Under the pieces are notes generated by a model. It saw only the letters and a list, made by a program, of their open reading frames with translations. It searched no databases and was not told the origin of the DNA. A stretch of 64,000 nt of DNA from Paenibacillus sp. CF384 (GTDB taxonomy: Bacteria; Bacillota; Bacilli; Paenibacillales; Paenibacillaceae), in NCBI RefSeq assembly GCF_900106745.1, contig NZ_FNNV01000004.1, positions 62,001 through 126,000 of the forward strand, given 5' to 3'. Made by a program: the position numbers and the translations under genes. Each line of letters starts with the position of its first letter. Positions within the stretch are counted from its first letter, which is position 1. This document shows, piece after piece, positions 1 to 7,340 of this stretch.

Positions 1-102
1 ATCGTGCGTGACAGCAAAGGCAATACTGCTCCCGCTTTTGATACCTTCACAGATGTCGATAGTAATAACTACTTTGGTGTAAAAGAATTTTATGTGGATT
101 AA
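1..102 (+). CDS. 3' end of an unidentified CDS (cut by window edge)
   Basis: An open frame runs from the first base through 33 codons to a TAA at 100-102. Its last residues read ...NNYFGVKEFYVD. The fragment is too short to assign to a family. It overlaps the ATG of the CotH-family gene by 11 bp, which suggests translational coupling and membership of the same operon. What I see is only the open frame and the overlap; the function is unknown. Confidence 0.6.
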   Translation: MVRDSKGNTAPAFDTFTDVDSNNYFGVKEFYVD

Positions 103-1681
103 GAAGAATCCGATTGCCGCAGTGACTCTCATGCTTGCCTTTGTCGCAGTTGTTCTATTGGGCTACAGATTGGCGGGGCAGCAGAACAGCCCAAAGGCGA
201 AGTTAAATGAGCCTCAGCTGGATGTAGTTGGCGCTGCGGATTCTGCACCGCCAAGCTTTTCCTTGCAACCAGGCTGGTACGACGCGGGAACGACGCTTTC
301 AATTGAGGGAAGCGGACCAAGTGGAGCACATGCTAAACTGGTCTATACGCTCGACGGATCTGAGCCAACAATAGATGCAGCGCTGTATCGCTCACCGATT
401 TCGCTTAACAAAACAGGGCTTGTACGCGCTAAGGAATTCTATGACGATGGTACGGCAGGGGCGGAAGCAGTGGGGTTCTTCGGCTCGGGGGTAAAGCCCG
501 CCTTGCCTGTAGTCGTTGTTATAGCCAATCCTGATCTGCTCTGGTCTGACGAGTCAGGCATTATGGTGATCGGAAAGCATGGAAACCAAGAGCCGCCGTA
601 TAATGGGGCAAACTTTTGGGGGGATACGGAAATTCCGGCTCGCTTCCAGTGGTTTGACCAAAGCGGGAAGCTTTCCTTTGAGAGCGGTGCGGGCATGGAA
701 CTGTTTGGCGGCGAGTCACGAATGCAACCTCAGAAGTCTCTGGAGCTAAAGGCGAAGAAGAAGTTTGGTGAGAAGAACTTTCAATTCCGATTCTTTGAGC
801 AGCAAAAGCGTGAGGTCTACAACTCCATCATCCTCCGAAATGGCGGTCAGGATTTTCCGCTTACACACATGCGCGATAGCGTTTCTTCGCTTATTGCTAA
901 ACCGATATTGGAGGATGTACAAGCCTATCGACCCGTTGCTGTCTACTTGAATGACCGTTATTTCGGTATTTATGATTTGCGAGAGAAAATGGACGAGAAA
1001 CTATTGGCTGATCGTCATGACATTAATGCAAAATCAATTGATTTATTGGAATCAGACGGAGAAGTGAAGGCAGGCGGCAATAAAAGATTTAAGCAGCTGT
1101 TGGAAGCTCTGCATGAAGCACAGTCCTCATCCAAACCGGATGTTGGGAAGCTGGAAATGATGGTTGATACGCAGAGTCTTTTCGACTATATGATTGTTGA
1201 GGCTTACATCGGTAATACGGATTGGCCGGATCATAATATTCGATATTGGCGCTCTGATGAACAAGATGGCAAATTCCGATGGCTCTTATATGACGCTGAC
1301 CTCAGCTTCGGAGAGGCAGCTGAGCCGTCTCTCAGTAGACTGTTATCTTCTAAGCTAGCGAAGCATCCTTCCGTAGGTTTGCTGCAAACCTTGTTGAAGG
1401 ATTCGAGTTTGCGCGAGCAATTTCTGAGCCGATTCGGCTTGCTGCTGAACGGTCCGCTCAGCCCGGAGTCAGTTACTGCTGCCATTGTTCAGGCACGAAC
1501 TGCGCTCGAGCCCGAGATGGCTAAACATCAAGAGCGATGGGAAGGTTCTATGAGCAGGTGGCATGCCGAGACGGATAAGCTGCTTGACTTCGCATCCAAC
1601 CGCCCGGCAGCACTAGCGGAACAACTGCAGCAGATGTTCCAGTTGACGGACAAGGATATGAGCGTATTGAGACTGAAGTGA
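92..1681 (+). CDS. CotH kinase family protein with N-terminal chitobiase/Fn3-like domain
   Basis: A 529-residue protein. Residues 1-28 form a signal peptide or membrane anchor. Residues about 55-130 resemble the CHB_HEX C-terminal (Fn3-like) domain (YTLDGSEPT motif). From about 170 to 520 it matches the CotH family: LRNGGQDF, VYLNDRYFGIYDLREKMD, NTDWPDHNIRYWR and LLYDADLSFG, the last being the metal-binding D-loop equivalent. CotH in Bacillus is an atypical protein kinase that modifies spore-coat proteins; paralogues with signal peptides act outside the cytoplasm on unknown targets. Here it heads a CotH-VTC-DUF4956 trio. The start overlaps the preceding frame and is followed 28 bp downstream by the VTC gene. 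Its substrate cannot be inferred from sequence. Confidence 0.88.
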   Translation: MWIKKNPIAAVTLMLAFVAVVLLGYRLAGQQNSPKAKLNEPQLDVVGAADSAPPSFSLQPGWYDAGTTLSIEGSGPSGAHAKLVYTLDGSEPTIDAALYRSPISLNKTGLVRAKEFYDDGTAGAEAVGFFGSGVKPALPVVVVIANPDLLWSDESGIMVIGKHGNQEPPYNGANFWGDTEIPARFQWFDQSGKLSFESGAGMELFGGESRMQPQKSLELKAKKKFGEKNFQFRFFEQQKREVYNSIILRNGGQDFPLTHMRDSVSSLIAKPILEDVQAYRPVAVYLNDRYFGIYDLREKMDEKLLADRHDINAKSIDLLESDGEVKAGGNKRFKQLLEALHEAQSSSKPDVGKLEMMVDTQSLFDYMIVEAYIGNTDWPDHNIRYWRSDEQDGKFRWLLYDADLSFGEAAEPSLSRLLSSKLAKHPSVGLLQTLLKDSSLREQFLSRFGLLLNGPLSPESVTAAIVQARTALEPEMAKHQERWEGSMSRWHAETDKLLDFASNRPAALAEQLQQMFQLTDKDMSVLRLK

Positions 1682-1709
1682 GACCGGATAAGAAAGGCAG
1701 GACAAGTTC

Positions 1710-2417
1710 ATGCAATTTGCTGGAAAAAAACTGAGACATGAGATGAAATATTATATCCATTACCATGAATACTTAGGGCTTCGTGAACGACTGGCTTCTG
1801 TGCTTAAGATGGACAAGAATTCTATCGGCCGTGAAGGCTATCATATTCGCAGCCTGTATTTTGATAATGTACAAGAGAGCGCGCTTATTGATAAGAATGA
1901 TGGCGTGTTTCAGCGGAAGAAGTACCGAATTCGTGTCTATAACAAGAGCGATGCGGTTATCAATCTTGAACGGAAGAGCAAGTTTAATGAGTTCATTGCG
2001 AAAGAATCGGTTAGCATGACCAGGGAGCAATTTGATCGGCTTGTTGCAGGAGACGCGGAATTTCTGCTGCAGTTGGATCATCCGCTGGCTAGAGATTTCT
2101 ATTTTGACTATAAGCATGGTTTTCTTAAGCCGGTTGTTGTCGTGGACTATGTACGGGAAGCGTACGTCTATCCGGTTAGCGATGTCAGAATAACATTTGA
2201 TAAGCGCTTGAAGGCGAGTGTACAATCGTTGGATATTTTCGACGTGGACCTACCGATGGTTGAGTCAATTGAAGGTCCCAAGACCATTCTGGAGGTCAAA
2301 TATAATCAATTCCTTCCGGATTTCGTATATGGACTTTTGCAAATGTCGGCCGCGAACAGGTCTACAATTTCGAAATATGTAATTTGCCGTGAACGAAGAA
2401 AGAGTTTTGCAGAATAG
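1710..2417 (+). CDS. VTC-domain (polyphosphate polymerase-like) protein
   Basis: 235 residues covering the VTC tunnel-fold domain, alone and without SPX or membrane domains. Visible motifs are RHEMKYYI near residue 9, KYRIRVY near 72, LERKSK near 87 and ILEVKYNQF near 194. These basic and acidic strands line the catalytic tunnel in the yeast Vtc4 polyphosphate polymerase. Bacterial stand-alone VTC proteins are usually encoded beside CotH and DUF4956 genes, as here, and their product has not been settled; they may make polyphosphate or transfer phosphate to a polymer. It lies 28 bp after CotH. The family call is firm; the reaction is inferred. Confidence 0.85.
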   Translation: MQFAGKKLRHEMKYYIHYHEYLGLRERLASVLKMDKNSIGREGYHIRSLYFDNVQESALIDKNDGVFQRKKYRIRVYNKSDAVINLERKSKFNEFIAKESVSMTREQFDRLVAGDAEFLLQLDHPLARDFYFDYKHGFLKPVVVVDYVREAYVYPVSDVRITFDKRLKASVQSLDIFDVDLPMVESIEGPKTILEVKYNQFLPDFVYGLLQMSAANRSTISKYVICRERRKSFAE

Positions 2418-2439
2418 CTTGAGGGGGAAAAGGGTTTAC

Positions 2440-3120
2440 ATGGGAGATACAATTAATTTTCAAGAAGTGTTAAAAAAAAGCGTTTTAGAGCTTGAGGCGT
2501 TTAAGCAGGTATCGATAACAGAGATCATCATCGGCTTGCTTATCTCTTATCTGCTCGGGATGTTCATTTACTGGACATACTACAAGACGTTCCGGGGCGT
2601 AGTCTATAGTCACAACTACAATCTGACGTTTGTTATTATGACCATGTTGACGACGATCGTTATTATGACGATTAGCACCAATATCGTGCTATCGCTGGGG
2701 ATGGTAGGCGCGCTCAGTATCGTTCGTTTCAGAACAGCTGTCAAAGATCCACTCGATATTATGTTTATGTTCTGGGCCATTACGGTGGGGATAGCAACAG
2801 GGGCGAAAATTTACCCGATTGCGATTATAGGTTCCATTGCGGTCAGTGCGGTTCTATTTATGCTGGCAAAGAGTAAGAGGAAGGATTCACCATATCTCCT
2901 GATTGTTAACTTTGAGGAGCGGGCGAGCGATCAAGTTAAAACTGCGCTTCGCAAAATGAATCATGTTTTGAAATCAAAAACTGTACGCAAGGATATGACA
3001 GAAATGACGGTTGAAATTCGTTTGCGTGATGATAACACTGCCTTCGTCAGCGAAATCTCTAACTTTGATGGTGTTAAAGATGCTGTACTTATTAGTTACA
3101 ATGGTGACTATGCGCCGTAA
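2440..3120 (+). CDS. DUF4956 family membrane protein
   Basis: 227 residues from the chosen ATG, which sits 5 nt after a purine-rich GAGGGGGAAAAGGG site; the longer frame starting at 2389 has no such site. Four hydrophobic segments cover roughly residues 25-160, including the family signature GALSIVRFRTAVKDPLD. A soluble C-terminal tail of about 80 residues follows, with an alpha/beta pattern (LLIVNFEERA, EIRLRDD). The molecular role of DUF4956 is unknown. The consistent link to VTC and CotH suggests a membrane partner for a phosphate- or polymer-handling process. It ends the rightward operon and is followed by a strong terminator. Confidence 0.85.
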   Translation: MGDTINFQEVLKKSVLELEAFKQVSITEIIIGLLISYLLGMFIYWTYYKTFRGVVYSHNYNLTFVIMTMLTTIVIMTISTNIVLSLGMVGALSIVRFRTAVKDPLDIMFMFWAITVGIATGAKIYPIAIIGSIAVSAVLFMLAKSKRKDSPYLLIVNFEERASDQVKTALRKMNHVLKSKTVRKDMTEMTVEIRLRDDNTAFVSEISNFDGVKDAVLISYNGDYAP

Positions 3121-3148
3121 CATCACGAAAGAACTCTTCTGATTAGTC

Positions 3149-3181
3149 AAAGCACCCGGATTATTCAAGGGTGCTTTTTTT
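3149..3181 (+). terminator. Rho-independent terminator after the CotH-VTC-DUF4956 operon
   Basis: Inverted repeat AAAGCACCC / GGGTGCTTT around an 11-nt loop, followed by a run of T. It sits 28 bp after the DUF4956 stop codon. Confidence 0.9.
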
Positions 3182-3204
3182 ATATGAATTATAGGAGCTG
3201 CAGC

Positions 3205-3264
3205 AAAAAAAAACCCTCTAATGTGAACGGTAAGAGCGGTGCTCTTCTCTGTCTACTTAGAGGG
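3205..3264 (-). terminator. Terminator for the leftward glycosidase-like gene
   Basis: Read on the minus strand, CCCTCTAA pairs with TTAGAGGG and is followed by nine T. An inner AAGAGC/GCTCTT hairpin lies at 3232-3246. It closes the leftward gene that ends at 3306 and, with the terminator at 3149, separates the convergent operons. Confidence 0.85.
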
Positions 3265-3305
3265 GGTATCTATCAAATTAGGCTGCCATCACTGGTTGAC
3301 ATCGA

Positions 3306-4343
3306 TTATAGCTGACGATAATTCCACCAGTGGGAGGATGGCTCATTATGAAGCTTGAATCCGGCACGAGCGAATTCGGTTTGTGCTGTATTAGCGGTAT
3401 ATCCGGGAAATTTGGAAAGCAGATTGTTGTAGTTAGTGTTGTAGGCGTGATCGCGGACGATAAAGCGATTCGCTCCACTTGCACTGTAGTAAGAGCCAGT
3501 CACGCCGTATCCGTCTAAACCGAAGATTAGCGAACCGACCTCAGCCATTTGAAAAAATTTAGCAATTTGATCATTCGTGTAAACCGAATAGTCAACAATG
3601 TTGATAGCTAGCATTTTGACACCAAGCTGCTTTTTGTATTGAATAACCTTGTCTCCACGCTGCTTCATCGCTGAGCTTAGAGCATATCCGCCATTAGACT
3701 TGTAGGCTGTGTTGGAAGTAGCTGTATTAACTACAAAGCTCTCAAGTAAATAGAAGTCGTTTCTGCCCATATGCGTCGGCGCTCCGGTTGGGTTCATCGA
3801 GGTGACTGCACTGCCCAGGACATCATCTGGCTTCCATGCATTTACAAATCCACTTAATTGATTATTATGGATAAAATCCAATGTAGTATTCAACCGTTCA
3901 CGGGGAGTCAGGAAGTCGTAACCTGAGTCATCAAGGAAGATACCATTAACACCCATTTGTTTCCACTGCATGATTTTTGTTTGTAGTACTCCGGTAGGGA
4001 AATTGTTAGTTGACACGCCAAGGTCAACATAACCGAAAATTTTTGTGGATGGATTAAGCGAGTGAATGAGCTGAATAATGTTTTGTGTCGAAACATGATA
4101 AGAATGGGTTGGGCTATCTAGACCTGCACCGAATACAACGTAATCGTATTTGGCGAAAACGGCTGCAGCTGCAGCGTCGTTGCCCAGATTGTTAACCAGC
4201 TTCGGGGTTGCATAGTAGATGAGTAGTTTATTTCCAGACTGCGTAGAGGTTGCAGTGTCTTGTGCGAATGCGGATAAGGGAAGTGTGAGTGAGAGAAACA
4301 TTGCGAGTACCAAAATGCACCAACTGCGGTTCCGTTTTTTCAT
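3306..4343 (-). CDS. Secreted TIM-barrel glycoside hydrolase-like protein (polygalactosaminidase/spherulin-4-like)
   Basis: 345 residues with a classic signal peptide (MKKRNRSWC..., cleavage near AFAQ-D at 28). The mature part looks like the spherulin-4/GH114-GH135 type fold: LLIYYATPKLVNN opening strand, YDYVVFGAGLDSP, KIFGYVDLGV, MGVNGIFLDDSGYDF (acidic pair at a strand end, likely catalytic) and ML(A)INIVDYSVY. Known relatives cleave alpha-1,4-galactosamine polymers such as Pel or galactosaminogalactan; that substrate is an inference here. The ribosome site AGAAGG lies 11 nt before ATG. A cyclic-di-GMP-I riboswitch and terminator occupy the leader, so expression is tied to cyclic-di-GMP. 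Confidence 0.7.
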   Translation of the reverse strand: MKKRNRSWCILVLAMFLSLTLPLSAFAQDTATSTQSGNKLLIYYATPKLVNNLGNDAAAAAVFAKYDYVVFGAGLDSPTHSYHVSTQNIIQLIHSLNPSTKIFGYVDLGVSTNNFPTGVLQTKIMQWKQMGVNGIFLDDSGYDFLTPRERLNTTLDFIHNNQLSGFVNAWKPDDVLGSAVTSMNPTGAPTHMGRNDFYLLESFVVNTATSNTAYKSNGGYALSSAMKQRGDKVIQYKKQLGVKMLAINIVDYSVYTNDQIAKFFQMAEVGSLIFGLDGYGVTGSYYSASGANRFIVRDHAYNTNYNNLLSKFPGYTANTAQTEFARAGFKLHNEPSSHWWNYRQL

Positions 4344-4369
4344 AACCTGGCACCTTCTTCTATAGTGTT

Positions 4370-4408
4370 ATAGAAAGAGAAACAGATCCCGGAAGTGTCC
4401 AGGATCTG
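4370..4408 (-). terminator. Intrinsic terminator in riboswitch expression platform
   Basis: On the minus strand CAGATCC and GGATCTG form a stem followed by the pyrimidine run TTTCTCTTTCTAT. It lies about 25 nt after the riboswitch aptamer and 27 nt before the start codon, where a ligand-controlled terminator is expected. I did not resolve a competing antiterminator, so whether ligand turns the gene on or off is not established. Confidence 0.75.
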
Positions 4409-4432
4409 CTGAGTGCAGGTCTCGTGTAACGA

Positions 4433-4513
4433 CTTCGGTAACTGGCTGACCTTGCCTTATAAGGCGGAGGTCCCTGTAGTTTTGCGTCGCTGGATTTCTC
4501 CAGTTTTGCCTTT
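4433..4513 (-). promoter_or_regulatory. Cyclic-di-GMP-I (GEMM-I) riboswitch aptamer
   Basis: Read on the minus strand the element shows the conserved order of the GEMM-I family: AGGCAAAAC, a short stem TGGA-GAAA-TCCA capped by the GAAA tetraloop, GCGACGCAAAACTACAGGG, a variable stem CCGCCTTATAAGGC, then AGGTCAGCCAG and GTTACCGA closing P1. The tetraloop, the ACGCAAA core and the TTACCGA closing strand are all present. Known members bind cyclic-di-GMP, and the GEMM-Ib subset binds cyclic GMP-AMP. It controls the secreted glycosidase-like gene. A TATACT -10-like box sits at 4536-4541 on the same strand, but I see no convincing -35. Confidence 0.93.
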
Positions 4514-4662
4514 TCGATTTCTATAGGATTAATATAGTATAACTACTAGAGTTGTGACATAGGCATAAAGAACTCCATAGACACAAAATAGGCACATATT
4601 TACTAGTTACAAAGACTCATCTTTACATCTTTTTACTTGAATCTACTTTTGTTTACAAATTT

Positions 4663-6072
4663 TCACTTGTCATATATGTTCACTGTACCTAGAGGATACC
4701 TACCGTCGTCACGTTTTTCGTTAATCGCCATTTGGACACCTGGCAACCCTGTCTCTGGATCTAATATGGCTGCGGTCACGCGGTAGCTTCCTTCTGGTAA
4801 ATTAGTAGGGATAGGTAGTTCGGCAAATACTTGTGATCTACCGGGCAGCCAAGAACGAATATCAATATTCGTTGTAACAGAGGTGCGGACAGTTCCCGTC
4901 TCGTCCACTAAACCAAGCTCCAGCGGCCATTTGAAGTAGAATGGAGCTATACCGCGATTGTTCACCGTTAATTGGACGTGCAGCGGCTGGCCTGCACTCA
5001 TCTCTTCTTCATGTGACTCCTCAGTAATAACGAATCGGTAGCCGATGGTATTCAAGAATCGATTGATGTTGTTTTGCATTGGCCCACCCACAGGCTCTGA
5101 TAATGGAGCATAAGGCCCCATCCAGGATACATGTGTCAATTTGGCCTCGAGTAGGGCTTCTTCAATATTTTGGTCAGACAGCAGGGTGCTGCTGCTGGAA
5201 AACTCTCCGCCGCTAGGTGCCTTAGTCCAGAAGTTAGGCATCGCAGGTTCCTCTTCTTGCGTCAGCCAATTCGTATAGCCATTGGTAAACCAGTCCAAAA
5301 ACCCATTAATAGTTTCCGATCGCTCGGCGAATGCATCATTGAACAAGCCCATTCCATGCTCCTTAGCGATGGCATGCGGTCTGCGCATCATAAGCGGCTT
5401 CTTCGTGAAGAAATCAATGTAAGGCTGGACATACTGGTCAGCGATCACACGTTTTGGAAAAGGAATATGTTTCTTCGTTTCTTCACCGTCATATGTATGC
5501 CATTCTCCCCAATGTCCTAGGCTCCCAAGCTCGACAAAGGCAACGGTAGAATCATTATTGTAACGCTCAGCGAGCTTCTTAATGAGCTGACGGTGATATT
5601 GAATCAACAGAGGATTGTTGTAATCAGGACTAAAGCCCTTTCCATAGCTGGTGTTGTAAATCGTCCCTTTCTTGCCGATCTCCTCGTACAGCCATTTCGG
5701 GATATCCTTATGGGCTTCGTCACTCGGATAATCCAATATAACGCGAATGACAAGCTTGACGTTACGCTGCTTCCAAAGAGAATAATTAAACGTCTGCTCT
5801 ACTTCTTCGAAGGCATAGTTGCCCTTCGTTGGTTCCAAGTCTGCCCATTTTAAGTTGACATGCGCGAGTCGGAAAGGCTGAGTCGCATCGTCGTATCTAG
5901 CGTCAGTTACGAACCCCGTATAAGGGTTGTCCAGCACCTGTTCATTTGTTTCGACAGGAATGAACGATACGCGCTGCGGTTCTGAGGAGGCGAATAATTG
6001 CTTCCAGGTGAAGAAGGATAGTACGAGTACACCTGCTAAGATGATTACGAGAATTAAGGGTCGATATGTCAA
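4663..6072 (-). CDS. DUF4832 domain protein, membrane-anchored, GH42-like barrel
   Basis: 469 residues starting with TTG, chosen because GGAGG lies 7 nt upstream. Residues about 5-28 are a signal anchor. Residues 40-330 look like a (beta/alpha)8 barrel of the DUF4874/DUF4832 type: LENPYTGF-like opening (VLDNPYTGF), HVNLKWADLEPTKGNYAFE, VIRVILDYPS, VAFVELGSLGHWGEWH (probable catalytic-strand Glu), MMRRPHA and HVSWMGPYAP. The last 110 residues form the DUF4832 beta-sandwich (HVQLTVNNRGIAPFYFKWP). Such proteins are predicted extracellular glycosidases of unknown substrate. It is 42 bp downstream of a stalk-domain gene in one operon. No terminator is visible between its stop and the riboswitch leader, so read-through is possible. 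Confidence 0.75.
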   Translation of the reverse strand: MTYRPLILVIILAGVLVLSFFTWKQLFASSEPQRVSFIPVETNEQVLDNPYTGFVTDARYDDATQPFRLAHVNLKWADLEPTKGNYAFEEVEQTFNYSLWKQRNVKLVIRVILDYPSDEAHKDIPKWLYEEIGKKGTIYNTSYGKGFSPDYNNPLLIQYHRQLIKKLAERYNNDSTVAFVELGSLGHWGEWHTYDGEETKKHIPFPKRVIADQYVQPYIDFFTKKPLMMRRPHAIAKEHGMGLFNDAFAERSETINGFLDWFTNGYTNWLTQEEEPAMPNFWTKAPSGGEFSSSSTLLSDQNIEEALLEAKLTHVSWMGPYAPLSEPVGGPMQNNINRFLNTIGYRFVITEESHEEEMSAGQPLHVQLTVNNRGIAPFYFKWPLELGLVDETGTVRTSVTTNIDIRSWLPGRSQVFAELPIPTNLPEGSYRVTAAILDPETGLPGVQMAINEKRDDGRYPLGTVNIYDK

Positions 6073-6114
6073 GGGATAGCCTCCGCTTCAATAGATTCGT
6101 TGAGAGGTATGAGT

Positions 6115-7107
6115 TTATGAAATGATTTGAATGGCTGCTATAGGGCTTTCCCATATGACGATTGCGCCAAGCGATTCACTGATGAAACGGAGCGGCACAA
6201 AGGTGGTTCCGTTTATAATGATCGGCGCTTTACTCAGCGTAATAAGTTCATTGCCGACTGTAGCTTGTTTGCTGCCCACGACAATCTTAATCGTCTTACC
6301 TGATTTGCTAGCCTTGATCGAATGATTAGTTTCGTCCCATTTGACAGCTGCGCCGAGCTGCTCGAATATGCCACGCAGCGGTACAAGTGTTGTGCCATTC
6401 AGAATCAACGGTTTCTGCGCATAGAATTGCTCCAAGCCATTAATAAAGACACGTGGAGCTGTGGTTCGCTCGCGGATGCCGATCATGCCAATCAGCTTCG
6501 ATGCGCATATCGCATCGCCGGAAGGCGCAACCCTGCAGCGAATGAAGTCGCTGTCTGCGCCGGGCTCGGTTGAATCCAGCTGCAACATATACCGTATTTT
6601 TCCCGTTTCATAGTTCAAAGCGTACCATCCGCCGTGATCGTCATGGATGTACAAGTGGCCGGCTAGATCCGTCTGGAGGGAGTCCGGGAGAAAGCTCTTT
6701 CCTTCGGGAGGGCTATAGGTCCAGGAGCGTTTCGATAAGGAAGATGAAATCCTGCTGCCTTCGGCTTGGATGCCGGGAGGGATCGGAAGGTGAACCTCTT
6801 GAGCATTCGCACGAGGTTTGGTTATTTCGCCTGACGGAAGAATGGCGACTCTACTTCCTGCTTGTTTGTAGTAAAATGTGCTGTCAGTAGCTGCGTATAA
6901 ATTGCTGGGCCATTCTCCGCCATCTATATGCCAAGAGATGTCAAAGTGCTCAGAGCCTGTTAGCGAAGCATGGATTGTACGATCGGCACTCGGAAATTGA
7001 ATTGATTTTACCTGTAGGGAAAGTCCTTCTTCCCTAGCTGTTGCAGGTGAGGCCTGCAGCAGCAGAACGGGTAATGCTAGTAGTAGAAACAATTGTTTTT
7101 GTCGCAA
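6115..7107 (-). CDS. Secreted copper amine oxidase N-terminal (stalk) domain protein
   Basis: 331 residues from a TTG start preceded at 7 nt by GAAGGAAGG; the upstream ATG at 7143 would put a non-signal sequence before an obvious signal peptide (RQKQLFLLLALPVLLLQASPATA). The C-terminal 110 residues contain the stalk-domain signature twice: FINGLEQFYAQKPLILNGTTLVPLRGIFEQLGA and KAPIIINGTTFVPLRFISESLGA. These domains are abundant in Paenibacillus and are thought to be wall-exposed structural modules. The N-terminal 200 residues are unrecognised and beta-rich, with YALNYETG and LYIHDDHGGWY suggesting a propeller-like repeat. It is co-directional with the DUF4832 gene, so it is probably the same transcript. 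Confidence 0.75.
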   Translation of the reverse strand: MRQKQLFLLLALPVLLLQASPATAREEGLSLQVKSIQFPSADRTIHASLTGSEHFDISWHIDGGEWPSNLYAATDSTFYYKQAGSRVAILPSGEITKPRANAQEVHLPIPPGIQAEGSRISSSLSKRSWTYSPPEGKSFLPDSLQTDLAGHLYIHDDHGGWYALNYETGKIRYMLQLDSTEPGADSDFIRCRVAPSGDAICASKLIGMIGIRERTTAPRVFINGLEQFYAQKPLILNGTTLVPLRGIFEQLGAAVKWDETNHSIKASKSGKTIKIVVGSKQATVGNELITLSKAPIIINGTTFVPLRFISESLGAIVIWESPIAAIQIIS

Positions 7108-7340
7108 CCGGATGCCTTCCTTCAGTAAATAATCTAATATCATATATCTTCTACTTTATCACATCAATAGGTAAAAAGAACCGATTCGACAATTCGGAAT
7201 TTAAGAATTAAGTACATTTAAGAAGAATTTAAGAGTTGAAATTTGTAAATCGCAACCATATTTATGATAATATTAGAGTCTGGTTTCGCTAGTGTATTGA
7301 ATCCATAGATTTCTAATCGCAGGAGGGTTAATAGAGTAGT

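Noticed and set aside
1773..2225. 150-residue minus-strand frame opposite the VTC gene
   Set aside because: Antisense to a conserved family member; no independent support.
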